This document shows, one piece after another, positions 20,561-30,574 of a DNA stretch of 64,000 nt. The DNA is from Bufo bufo. Taxonomy: Eukaryota; Chordata; Amphibia; Anura; Bufonidae. The position numbers and the translations under genes are program-made. Within the stretch, counting starts at the first letter, position 1; the number at the start of each line of letters is the position of its first letter. Location of the stretch: NCBI RefSeq assembly GCF_905171765.1, contig NC_053389.1, positions 214,774,624 to 214,838,623 of the forward strand, read 5' to 3'. The notes below the pieces were generated by a model, which did no database searches, had not been told where the DNA came from, and saw only the letters and a list, made by a program, of their open reading frames with translations.

Positions 20561-22090
20561 GACAGGTTTTAGAAGGTCTGAAAGATTATCTGCACATTAG
20601 TGATCTGACAGCCTCTTTTGGTTTTGGTTTCACTTTGTCTGTGTGTTGCTTGTATGTCCACACCTCCTGTTCAGGTGTGGATCATGTGACCTTTACCTCC
20701 CCTATTTAGTCTGACTTTACCCATCACTCCTTGCTCTGGATACCATCCTTTTTCTTTACAAAGAAAAATCCAGCAGACGCACTAATCAGAATCTGGAGAC
20801 TTACTTGAGATGTTTTGTTTCAGAGAATCAGGAAGAGTGGTCTTCATTTTTGTCGTTAGCTGAGTTTGCTATAAATAACCGTAGACAGGAATCCACTGAT
20901 AAGTCGCCGTTTTTTGGGGCATATGGGTTCCATCCACAGTTTGGTACATTTTCTGGTGCTCATAATTCTGGCATTCCTGAGGAGGAACGATTTTCTTCTT
21001 CTTTGTCTTCTATTTGGCGGAAAATACAAAATATCCTGGAAAAGATGGGCAACAGGTATAAGCGTGCGGCTGATAGGAAACTTATGAGTGGTCCGGACCT
21101 CAGAGTGGGTGATTCTGTGTGGCTGTCTACAAGAAACATTAAACTTAAGGTACCTTCTTGTAAGTTGGGACCAAGATTTATTGGTCCATATAAGATCACT
21201 GCCATTGTTAACCCTGTAGCCTTCCGTCTTGAACTTCCTCAGGCATTGAAAATCCATAACGTTTTTCATAAATCGTTGTTAAAGAAATGTGTTGAACCTG
21301 TTGAGCCGTCCTCCTTGCCTCCTGCTCCTGTCATGGTGGACGGCAATTTAGAATTTCAGATCAACAGGATTGTGGACTCCCGAGTTCTCCGGAGATCCCT
21401 CCAGTATCTCGTTGTTAATGCTAGTCGTCTGGTGAGAGCATTCCACAGAGCTCATCCTGATAAGGTCGGTCCTGGGCGCCCGGAGGTCACCCGTAGAAGG
21501 GGGGGTACTGTCATACCGGTGACAGGTTTTAGAAGGTCTGAAAGATTATCCGCACATTAGTGATCTGACAGCCTCTTTTGGTTTTGGTTTCACTTTGTCT
21601 GTGTGTTGCTTGTATGTCCACACCTCCGATTCAGGTGTGGATCATGTGACCTTTACCTCCCCCTATTTAGTCTGATTTTACCCATCACTCCTTGCTCTGG
21701 ATAGCTTCATTTGGTTTTGGAAGAGCTGGAGTGTGGTTCTAGTTGAAGTCCTGTTCATCCATCATCCATCATCCTTCATCCATCAGCCTCAGAAGTTAAG
21801 TGTTCCGCTTGTTTACTAGGCCTCAGCGAGACGCTGGTTCCTTCACCAGGGAAGGAGTGGGTTGTCTCTGCCCTGTCATTACCATTAGGGAATCCGAGGG
21901 CCACCAGGGTTTTCTAGGTTCCTGTGTATGGGCATCTCTACCATCGAGAGATGCCCATATGGATAGAAGTTAGGGCCAGGAGCAGGGTTTTATAGGTGGT
22001 GACCCTTTTCCTTCCCTAGCGGTGAGGCCTAGTGTCTTTTCCCTTCCTTCTGGTTGTCTTTTGGTGTTCTCCCCTACTACATCCGTGACA
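20561..22090 (+). mobile_element. Ty3/Gypsy chromovirus fragment with two LTR pieces
   Basis: The 3' LTR runs from TGTCATACCGG (21509) to ATCCGTGACA (22090), 582 bases with TGTCA..TGACA ends. A purine tract, AGAAGGGGGGGTAC, precedes it. A partial 5' LTR (20561-20745) repeats bases from GACAGGTTTTAGAAGG to TTGCTCTGGATA. Between them only the integrase C-terminus and part of the chromodomain remain, so gag, protease, reverse transcriptase and most of integrase are deleted. Confidence 0.9.
20773..21560 (+). pseudogene. Gypsy integrase C-terminus and chromodomain remnant
   Basis: The frame starts within the integrase core at RRTNQNLETYLRCFVSENQ, just beyond the last catalytic glutamate. It continues through WSSFLSLAEFAINN, then GDSVWLSTRNIKLK and LGPRFIGPYKI (the GPY/F-type C-terminal domain), and HNVFHKSLLK. 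A chromodomain begins at EFQINRIVDSRVLRRSLQYLV. The aromatic-rich middle expected next (W.GYGPE..W) is missing, and the frame jumps to NASRLVRAFH, a deletion of roughly 20 residues. Chromodomains steer such integrases to modified histones, so this one is likely non-functional. The ORF ends inside the LTR. Confidence 0.88.
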
Positions 22091-22810
22091 GACAGACAGC
22101 AGCAGCAGCAGGTAATTGTTAAGGGTATAGTATAAGGCCTACATGTAGCTAGACCAAACTCAGCAGGAGCAGGACAGGCAGCAGCAGGGAAATGGTAACT
22201 CTGTAGTATAGGGCATACACATAGCTGGGCCTAACTCAGCAATATCAGGGCAGACTGAAGCAGCTAGAAAATGGTAACGCTATAGTGTCAGGCGTACATA
22301 TTTGGGCGTAAATCAGCAGGAACAGAACAGACAGCAGCAGGGAAATTGTAACGCTGTAGTATTAGGCATACACATAGCTGGCCTTAACTCAGCAAGAACA
22401 GACAGCAGCAGGGAAATGGTAACGCTGTAGTATAAGGGATACACATAGCTGGCCCTAACTCAACAGGAACAGAACAGACAGCAGCAGGGAAATGGTAACG
22501 CTGTAGGACATGGCCGACACATAACTCATCAAGATCAGGACAGACAGGAGCAGCAGCAGTAGATAAAGGTAACAGTGGAGTATAAGGCCTACACATAACT
22601 TAACATGATCAGGACAGACATCAGCATCAGCAAGTACATGTTAATGATCAAGGGCCCCCACCAGACCTGGGCAACAACAAAAATAAACTTAGACTCCTCT
22701 GACAGCAGCAGGTTCTTTGTTTGCAGCAGGAATGTGTTCCCAGGAATGGGCCCCCACCAGATCTGGGCAACACCAAAAAAAAAACTTAGACACCTCTTAC
22801 AGCAGCAGGA
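22091..22810. repeat. Minisatellite block A+B, second copy
   Basis: About eight units of 60-70 bases (GGGAAATGGTAACGCTGTAG and ATACACATAGCTGG variants) run to 22640. Then come two B-type units (GGGCCCCCACCAGACCTGGG). The order and sequence match 17990-18550, so the insertions between them sit in or beside a larger repeat. Confidence 0.85.
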
Positions 22811-22930
22811 TCATCGTCTAGAGCAGGATTGTGCTCCCAGGCATACAAGAAGCAATATTTTCCTTTGTCAAAATTGTTTATCGATTGTATTTTAAGTTTG
22901 TACAGCCCACAATAAATTAGTACGACATTA

Positions 22931-23160
22931 GCTCCATACGCTGCCCGCACCAGTTTGCTCTCAGTTTCCATATCGGGCACATCGAGTCAAGAGAAGAACA
23001 CTGCGGTAATGCAGCCTGCTGCGCTGTGTGCTGATTCCTCCAGGCCAGAGGGCAGCGGCACACAGCGCGGCAGGCCGCGTTACTGCAGTGTTCTTCTCCA
23101 GACTTGATGTGCCTGATATAGAAACTGAGAGCAGACCGGTGTGGGCAGCATGTGGAGTGC
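22931..23160. repeat. Foldback repeat
   Basis: TGCTCTCAGTTTCCATATC..GAAGAACACTGCGGTAATGCAG on the left pairs with CTGCAGTGTTCTTCTCC..GATATAGAAACTGAGAGCA on the right, centred near 23045. ORFs on both strands are mirror artefacts. Confidence 0.75.
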
Positions 23161-23407
23161 TGTGTGCCAATTGGTATCTGAGAGGTCTATTTTCCAGTAT
23201 GGTTTATGTATGGAGGGCAGTGTCCAGAGATCACACAGAGGACTAAGGGTTACACTATACTAGGACTGAAATGATTAATCAATTTAATCGAGTTATTCGA
23301 AATAAAAAGCCAATGTTCCCTTGATATTTAAGATCTACTGTTCCTACTAATGTTTATGCACTACTGTTCTAGCGCCCATTATTCTAATCGGCTTATTGTG
23401 TAGTATA

Positions 23408-25029
23408 TCTAATATATAAAGCTGAGTGTATGTGTGTGTGTGTGTGTGTGTGTGTATGTCCGCTAAAGGAATCCATACTGTCGCAATTACAATCACGGAA
23501 TTTGGCATACAGGTACATCAGGTGTCCGGGAAGGTTTTAGACCAGGTCTCAGCTCTCTAGGATGTACCGTTCCTGAGATATTGCCGAACAATGCATTAGC
23601 CAATAGAAGCTTGGTCACATGACCCTTATCAGCCAATAGAAGCTCACAGGTTCTTCAGCCTCCACATACACAGTTTAACTCCAGGTTTCCAAAACAACCC
23701 AGCCATTTTTATTCACTGCTGTAGGAGAGCTTTAAAGGAAATCTTTCCCCAGGATAATTGCTATTGAAGTAAAGCCATGGTCTAATAGCACTTAGTACCT
23801 TATTTCAAGATGTGCCTTTGTTCCAGCAATAGATGTTTTTATCCTCTGAAAAAGGTGCCCAGAGGGGCGCCCCCTGCCACAATGTGTCCACCCTCAAAAG
23901 ACTTAAAACCCCGCCCCAAGGTCCCGCTAAGCCAAGCCCCTGATCTTTCCCTGATCTGGTTAGGCCATGCCCCCTCACACTCCTGAGCCGACGGGGATTG
24001 AAAAAATGAAGGTAAAAATCAACTTCTGTCAGCTGCAGGGGTGGGAGGGAAGGTGACTTCTCCCTGCAGCTTACACTCAGACAGCACAGTGCTGCTATCT
24101 TAGGCTCCATTCAGATGTCCGTAGTGCATTGTGGATCCGCAATACACCCGGCCGACACCCCCATAGAAATGCCTATTCTTGTCCGCAATTGCGAACAAGA
24201 ATAGGACATGCTCTATTTTTTTCCAGAGCTGCGGACCGAAGATCAGGGCCGCGCTCCGGAAATGCAGATGCGGACAGCACACTGTGTGCTGTCCGCATCT
24301 CTTCCGGCCCCATGGAGAATGAATGGGAACGCACCTATTCCGCATAATTGCAGAATGGATGCGGACCCATCCTATGGACGTGTGAATGGGCCCTTAGAGT
24401 GAGCTGTTCAAAAGGACACGCCCCCAATCTGGTTAGGCCACTCCCCCTCCCACTCCTCAGCCGACTGAGATTGAAAAAATGAAGTTAACAATCAACTTCT
24501 AGGTCGCGCTAAGCCATGGCCTGATCTGGTTAGGCCACGCCCCCTCCACTCCTCAGCCGACAGGGATTGAAAAAATGAAGGTAAAAATGAACTACTGTCA
24601 GCTGCAGAGGTGGGAGGGAGGGTGTCTTTCTCCCTGCAGATCACACTCAGACAGTACAGTGCTGCTGTCTTAGAGTGAGCTGTTCAAAAGGACACGCCCC
24701 CGATCCAGTAAAGGCCACTGTTAAGGGGGAAGGCCCCTGTGGAGGTCACTGTCAAGGGGGTGGTATGCTGTGAAAGTCACTGTTAAAGGTAAAGGCTGCT
24801 GTAAAGGTTGAAGTTAAGTGGGTGGGCTGCTGTGGAGGTCGAATTTTAAGTGACGGGGCACTGTGGGGGGGTCAGTGTTAAGGGGTGGGGGGCTGTGGAG
24901 TTTACTGTTTTGGGGGTGGGGTGCTGTAGATGTCACTGTTATAGTGGATAGTGTTGATATCTTTTAACAACACACACAAACATTACATGAAATAGATTAA
25001 ATATACCCGAGCAAAACCGGGTCCTTCAG

Positions 25030-25033
<4 letters not shown>
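23408..25033 (+). mobile_element. Non-autonomous Helitron
   Basis: The 5' end is TCTAATATATAAAGCTG. The 3' end is CTAA, preceded about eight bases upstream by a hairpin (ACCCG..CGGGT, 25005-25022). It sits between A and T, the target of rolling-circle Helitrons, and no duplication is present. There is no Rep/helicase ORF. Internally it has a (TG)n run (23423-23458), partial tandem copies of a block containing GATCTGGTTAGGCCA (23948, 24427 and 24532) and a nested MITE. Helitrons often carry such captured or duplicated filler. Confidence 0.8.
24103..24393. mobile_element. PIF/Harbinger-type MITE with TTA duplication
   Basis: The ends are GGCTCCATTCAGATGTCCG and the complement GGACGTGTGAATGGGCCC. 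TTA lies on both sides (24100-24102 and 24394-24396). The unoccupied version of the site is visible in the neighbouring duplicate (TGCTGTCTTAGAGTGAGCTG at 24664), which shows that TTA was duplicated on insertion. The interior palindrome includes GATGCGGACAGCACAC. Confidence 0.9.
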
Positions 25034-25074
<41 letters not shown>

Positions 25075-25193
25075 CAACAATTAGTTAAATGAATGAATAA
25101 ATCAATAAGAGGTTTAATAAATTAATGAAAAAAAATCATTGATTGGGAAAAAAAATGAAAATTGTTCGCCCAAGAAATTCAACAATAGAGAAA
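25034..25193. repeat. AT-rich low-complexity DNA
   Basis: (AT)n at 25034-25072, followed by AATGAATAAATC-type repeats. Similar ATAAATTCATC repeats flank the next two elements at 26250-26288 and 26876-27000, so those elements inserted into this tract. Confidence 0.8.
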
Positions 25194-25195
25194 TA

Positions 25196-26245
25196 CACTC
25201 ACCTAAAGAATTATTAGGAACACCATACTAATACAGTGTTGGACCCCCTTTTGCCTTCAGAACTGCCTTAATTCTACGTGGCATTGATTCCACAAGGTGC
25301 TGATAGCATTCTTTAGAAATGTTGGCCCATATTGATAGGATAGCATCTTGCAGTTGATGGAGATTTGAGGGATGCACATCCAGGGCACGAAGCTCCCGTT
25401 CCACCACATCCCAAAGATGCTCTATTGGGTTGAGATCTGGTGACTGTGGGGGCCATTTTAGTACAGTGAACTCATTGTCATGTTCAAGAAACCAATTTGA
25501 AATGATTCGAGCTTTGTGACATGGTGCATTATCCTGCTGGAAGTAGCCATCAGAGGATGGATACATGTTCTCATTCTGTTTACGCCAAATTTGGACTCTA
25601 CCATTTGAATGTCTCAACAGAAATCGAGACTCATCAGACCAGGCAACATTTTTCCAGTCTTCAAAAGTCAAATTTTGGTGAGCTTGTGCAAATTGTATCC
25701 TCTTTTTCCTATTTGTAGTGGAGATGAGTGGTACCTGGTGGGGTCTTCTGCTGTTGTAGCCCATCCGCCTCAAGGTTGTGCGTGTTGTGGCTTCAAAAAT
25801 GCTTTGCTGCATACCTCGGTTGTAACGAGTGGTTATTTCAGTCAACGTTGCTCTTCTATCAGCTTGAATCAGTCGTCCCATTCTCCTCTGACCTCTAGCA
25901 TCCACAAGGCATTTTCGCCCACAGGACTGCCGCATACTGGATGTTTTTCCCTTTTCACACCATTCTTTGTAAACCCTAGAAATGGTTGTGCGTGAAAATC
26001 CCAGTAACTGAGCAGATTGTGAAATACTCAGACTGGCCCGTCTGGCGCCAACAACCATGCCACGCTCAAAATTGCTTAAATCACCTTTCTTTCCCATTCT
26101 GACATTCAGTTTGGAGTTCAGGAGATTGTCTTGACCAGGACCACACCCCTAAATGCATTGAAGCAACTGCCATGTGATTGGTTGACTAGATAATTGCAGT
26201 AATGAGAAATAGAACAGGTGTTCCTAATAATTCTTTAGGTGAGTG
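25196..26245 (-). mobile_element. DD36E-type Tc1/mariner transposon, 1,050 bp, copy 1
   Basis: The terminal repeats are CACTCACCTAAAGAATTATT and its complement, with TA on each side (25194-25195 and 26246-26247). It has the same length and structure as 60330-61379. It carries one uninterrupted ORF. Confidence 0.95.
25228..26097 (-). CDS. Tc1/mariner transposase, DD36E type, in-frame internal deletion
   Basis: A 289-residue intact ORF starts MGKKGDLSNFERGMVV. Helix-turn-helix 1 is at about residues 23-47 (SISQSAQLLGFSRTTISRVY) and a second helical DNA-binding region at about 60-115. Catalytic acids are D155 (WSDES), D189 (QQDNAPCH) and E226 (SPDLNPIEHLW). There are 36 residues between D189 and E226, matching the DD36E (Incomer-like) group rather than DD34E. 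The C-terminus is SMPRRIKAVLKAKGGPTLY. Relatives are about 340 residues; about 54 are missing between WRKQNENMYPS and SDGYF, which shortens the D155-D189 spacing to 33. All three acids survive, but the catalytic fold is probably broken. It may still bind DNA. Confidence 0.88.
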   Translation of the reverse strand: MGKKGDLSNFERGMVVGARRASLSISQSAQLLGFSRTTISRVYKEWCEKGKTSSMRQSCGRKCLVDARGQRRMGRLIQADRRATLTEITTRYNRGMQQSIFEATTRTTLRRMGYNSRRPHQVPLISTTNRKKRIQFAQAHQNLTFEDWKNVAWSDESRFLLRHSNGRVQIWRKQNENMYPSSDGYFQQDNAPCHKARIISNWFLEHDNEFTVLKWPPQSPDLNPIEHLWDVVERELRALDVHPSNLHQLQDAILSIWANISKECYQHLVESMPRRIKAVLKAKGGPTLY

Positions 26246-26289
26246 TATATAAAGTCATCAATAAATATAAATTCATCAATAAATACATA

Positions 26290-26874
26290 CTGTATTTTTC
26301 GCTTTATAAGACACACTTTTACATTAAGATATGGATCGCATTGAATGTACTTAACAGCTTCGGGGCCTGGTGTATTACAGTAGAATCACTGCACCCGGCC
26401 CCGCCATGAGTGTCTCCGCCTCCTTCCTCCACACTGATGCATCTGATGGGGGATCTGTAGATGACACTTATGGGGATCTGTGGATGACATATGGGGCTCT
26501 GTGGATGACACTTAAGTGTCATCCACAGATCCCCCATTAGTGTCATCCACAGATCCCCCATCAGTGTCATCCACAGAATCCCCCATAACAGTGCATCATC
26601 CACAGATCCCCCATAACAGTGCGTCATCCACAGATCCCCCCATAACAGTGCGTCATCCACAGATCCCCCCATAACAGTGCGTCATCCACAGATCCCCCAT
26701 AACAGTGCGTCATCCACAGATCCCTTATAACAGTGCGGCATCCACAGACCACCATTAGTTCAAAACCTACCAAAAGCACACCTTTTGGTTCAAAATATTT
26801 TTTTCTTATTTTCCTCCTCAAAAACCTAGGTCAGTCTTATCATCAGGTGCGTCTTATAAAGTGAAAAATACGGT
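26290..26874. mobile_element. MITE with TTTATAAGAC-type terminal repeats
   Basis: CTGTATTTTTCGCTTTATAAG at the left pairs with CTTATAAAGTGAAAAATACGG at the right, with TA outside each end (26288-26289 and 26875-26876). The interior holds a minisatellite. No transposase is present, and the superfamily is uncertain. Confidence 0.75.
26440..26760. repeat. Minisatellite with an inverted start
   Basis: Units of about 30-34 bases (GTCATCCACAGATCCCCC, then ATAACAGTGC) repeat about nine times. At the left edge the same unit runs in the opposite direction (GGATCTGTGGATGACA), making a palindrome centred near 26514. The two reverse-strand ORFs here are repeat artefacts. Confidence 0.9.
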
Positions 26875-27063
26875 AAATAAATTCATCAATACAGAAATAT
26901 ATAAATAAAGTTATAAATAAATTAATATATTAAAAAATTCATCCATAATTAAATAAATATATAAATAAATAAATAAATAAATTCATCAAGAAATATATAC
27001 AGAAGTTAAAAAACAACAAAGTTTGGGAGGGAGAGCCAATGAGAGGGATTGACAAGGGACGCT

Positions 27064-30000
27064 TCAGCACCCGGAACCGACGGCGGGGGCCAAGAAGTCG
27101 CTGCCGATCCAGGACTCGTTCATTTTGATAAATGTTAGTCTGTCCACTGAGTCAGTGGACAGACGGTTTAGCTTGTCGGTGACCACCCCACCTACCACGC
27201 TGAATGTCCGCTCAGACAGTACACTGGAGGGGGGGCAAGACAGTACTTCTAGCGCATACTGAGCGAGAACACGGTAGGTGTCCAGCCTGGCAACCCAGTA
27301 CTCCACCCAGTACTCCATGGGGTCTTCGGTGCTCCTAAAACACTGATGGAACCCATGTAGTCTGCCACCATGTGGGCCAGCCGCTGTTGGTGATTGCTGC
27401 TGCTACTGGATCGTGCAGACTGGTAGACCAACCTCATCTTACCCATAAGATCACCTACTCGGCTGGAGCTGCTTGGGCCAGCCACCTGCTGGGTGAGATG
27501 GGCGAGGAGAACTGGAGCGTGAGGCTAAGGGTTTGCCTGCTCCAGCTGGAGGATCAGATAGGCCCGCAGGTTATTTATACGAGCATCCCTCCGGCTGGCT
27601 GGGATGAACTGCTCCAGTTTCCCCTTGCAGAGAGGGTCTAAAAGGGTGGCCAACCAAAAATCATCCCTCTCCTGAATTTTCTTTATCCGGGGGTCCCTCC
27701 TGAGGCATCGCAGCATGTGGGCAGCCATGGGGAAGAGGACAGCCCGGGACCATGACATCTTGGTCCTTCTGCTGCTGGTGCTCCCTGTGGGAGCCACCCC
27801 ACCCCCGGACTAGCGGTGCCCTCAGCAGCGGCTCTCCCTCCTGACCAGGCCGAAACTCCTAGACGTCGGCAAACTCCTCAACAAATTCTTCCTCCTCCTC
27901 CTCGTCCTGGGCCTGGTATTGGTGGAGCATTGTTGCCTCTTCTTGCTCCACCAAGGCACTATCCCCAGCATTGAGCAGGCGACGTAGTGTCCTGTCCAGC
28001 AGGAACACTATGGGGAGCAATTCATTGAGGCCGACATGTTCCCTGCTGACCATCTTGGTTGCCTGCTTGAATGGGGCCAACACGTGGCAGACCTGGTGTA
28101 TCTGCCCCCACTCCGCATTGGTGATGTAGGGGAGTGGGTGTGATGGCCCGGAAGTGCCTTGGTCCAGCAGGTGTTCTTTCACCGCCCGTCGCTGCTCCCA
28201 CAACCTCTCCAGCATGTGGAGTGTGGAGTTCCACCACGTCACGCTGTCCACAATCTGCCTCTGAGGTGGCAGGCTGTTGTCATGCTGCAGTTTGGACAGG
28301 GACGCAGTGGCGGTTGGGGAGCATTGGAAGTGGCTGGCAATCCTACGTACACGTTGCACGATGTCACTCAACCTTCTGTACCACAAGGTTGAGGACATGT
28401 GCCATGCAGGGCACATGCTAGACTGCCAGCATTGAGGGTGGCGAGGAGGATTCTGCCGTTGTCACAGACAACCATACCTGCCTGGAGCCTTCGTGGTGTC
28501 AGCCACTTTTGGACCTGAGCCTGTAGGGCGGCCAGAACATCAGGTCCAGTGTGTCTCCGTTCCCCTAAGCTCACAAGCTGGAGCAAAGCCTGGCAGCGGA
28601 CATGCCCCACAATTGCGTAGCCATGGGGACGCTTGCTAGGGGGCTCAGCAGCAGTGGAGACAGTGGCTTGAGGGAGAGCAGCAGTTCTCCCCCGGACACC
28701 CCGGAGGCAGCACCACAAACTGAGATGCTGCCACATCTGATGATCCCTCCACGGCGCCTTGGAGGGACACTCAATGGGCTGTAAAACTGATGTATCGTCC
28801 CTGCCCATGTCTGCTGGTCCAGGCATGCATTGTCAGATGCACCCTGTCGCTGACAGCGTGATCCAGTGACAGGGATACATTCTGCACAATGTGCTGGTGT
28901 AGGGCAGGGACACCGGTCCTGGCAAAGAAATGGCGGCTGGGGACACGCCATCTGGATTGCGCCTGCTCCAACATCTGCCGGAATGGATTGCAGTCCACAA
29001 TATTGAAGGGCAGCAGATGTTGGGCGATAACCCTTGCCAGGAGCCCATTGAGTGAATTCACGCGTCGGTCCCCGGGGGCGTAGGGCACGGTGCGTTCAAA
29101 TGAGTTGGCAACCGACTGCTGGCGCCGGACGGCAGTGGGGGCGATAGAAGAGGGTGCAGAGGAGGCAGAGGTATGGCTGCCGGTACCAGTACCTCTAGGA
29201 GAGGGAGTGGGAATGCATTGTTGGAAGGGGGTGGGGTGGCTGCAGGACAGTAGCAGGAGCTGCTGTCCCCTGCGCACTGCTGCTGCCACTGCTGTGACCA
29301 CCCTGCATTTGTTCCCACTCCCACCAGTGGTTGACTCTCAGGTGCTGGGTAAGCGTTTTCGGCTACATTAGCCTTCATCAGACACAGTGCTGCTTGATGG
29401 TTTCACTGTATCACAAAATAAAATGCAATTTAAGGAATCTTCTCTACTGCTATGATTTTTATTATAATACGACTGGGGTGGGAACCCTATACACAGCAGA
29501 TACCCGGTGTGAAAAAATTTGTTACCTATAGGTGCTGGGTAAGGGCAGTGGTACCCAGCCGAGCAACAGACCTCCCTCTCCTCACCCTGGCATGGCACAG
29601 CTGACAGATGGCAATTGCCACATCATCTGCTGCCAGGGTGAAATAAGCCCAAACAGGCGACTTACGCACCAACCCCCTGTCAGATGGGGTGGTGCTGGCT
29701 TGCGCCTGTTCAGGCTCGGTGCGCATAGGTGGAGGCAGCACCTACTGCTGCTGCCGCACCTGCTGCTGCTGCCGCCACCTCCTGCCATTACCAGTGGAAC
29801 CCCTGCCACTGGGATCCCTGGTGACCTGGTGCACCGTTTGCCTCGGGTGCCTACCTTCCTCATCAGTGCTGCTGTCACCTGACAAGGGAGGTGGCACCCA
29901 TTCTAAGTCACCCTCCTCTTCATCCCCTGTAATGTCAAACCCAACCAGTTGACCAGTGGTTGACTGAGGGGAACAGCATGGAGCCCCTCTCCTGCCTACA

Positions 30001-30542
30001 CTGTCCCCTCGCTGACGCCTGGGTCTGACTAGGTGCGGGGTTCTGTGGCTGAAACCACCCGAACCAGTTGGAAGAGATGTCACTGGGGTACTGATGGGCG
30101 GTACCTCCTTCTCCTCCGGACCAATCTCTAGTTCACTCTCCTGCATTACCACTCCCAAGATGTCCCTCTCACTGTCACTGTCTCACCTTAAGGAGTCTGT
30201 GACTAATCCCCTCTTTTTTTCCCCTCGTATCACTGTCAAACAGCATCAGGGTCGATTCTTGGGGGCTGGTCCTGCAGAAGGCGGAGAGCTGCTGCTGCTC
30301 AGAGCCAGGGCAGAGGACTCTGTGCCACTAGCTTGTGTCACGAATTACACCACTGCTTCTGCGTCTTGAGATGAAATGGGGCGGCTGCCACGCCCCAAAA
30401 AAATCACGGATGAGGCGATGCCCCTGCCACCTGCGCTCGCCCCTCCGTGGGTAGAGGAGCGGCCCTGTGCTGGCAGCGATCCAGCACTGGAACCAGCTCC
30501 CCTACCACGACCACGGCTGCCGACACGCCCACGTGCACTCAT
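27064..30542 (-). pseudogene. hAT transposase with BED zinc finger, degraded
   Basis: Read right to left: an RG-rich N-terminus starts MSARGRVGSRGRGRG (30542) and is followed by acidic, low-complexity linkers with stops. A BED finger (WAYFTLAADDVAIAICQLCH, with HLRVNH completing CX2C..HX4H) spans 29655 back to about 29300. Core motifs are VHLTMHAWTSRHGQGRYISF, where the first catalytic acid expected in T.D.WTS is histidine, VVCDNGRILLATLN with the second acid, then DSVTWWNSTLHMLERL, ATLLDPLCKGKLEQF and the dimerisation block SSVLSERTFSVVGG with the third acid (27064-27318). At least five frame breaks or stops and a 176-bp insertion inactivate it. It is the transposase of the surrounding hAT element. 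Confidence 0.88.
29354..29529 (-). mobile_element. 176-bp insertion ending in a hammerhead-ribozyme core (retrozyme-like)
   Basis: AGGTGCTGGGTAAG occurs on both sides (29340-29353 and 29530-29543), a 14-bp target duplication. Removing the insert plus one copy restores the BED finger frame (TALTQHLRVNHWWEWEQ). On the minus strand the insert ends with CTGATGA, a 4-bp stem (GGCT..AGCC) and GAAA, the invariant core of a hammerhead ribozyme, abutting the right junction. Long target duplications imply target-primed insertion. Hammerheads are known in Penelope-like elements and retrozymes. The classification is inference. Confidence 0.6.
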
Positions 30543-30574
30543 GATCAGTTTTTTATATAAAATAAAGGAAAATA

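Noticed and set aside
26319..26821. Reverse-strand ORFs with repeated MTHCYGGSVDDALLWG
   Set aside because: They are translations of a minisatellite with a unit length near a multiple of three.
28134..28421. Plus-strand ORFs across the hAT transposase, also 29532-29952
   Set aside because: They lie antisense to clear hAT motifs and have no domain of their own.
29354..29529. Intron in the hAT transposase (GTAACA..CCCAG on the minus strand)
   Set aside because: Splicing there would create CAG CAC CTA TAG, an immediate stop. Removing the insert with one copy of the 14-bp direct repeat instead restores the zinc-finger frame, so an insertion explains it better.
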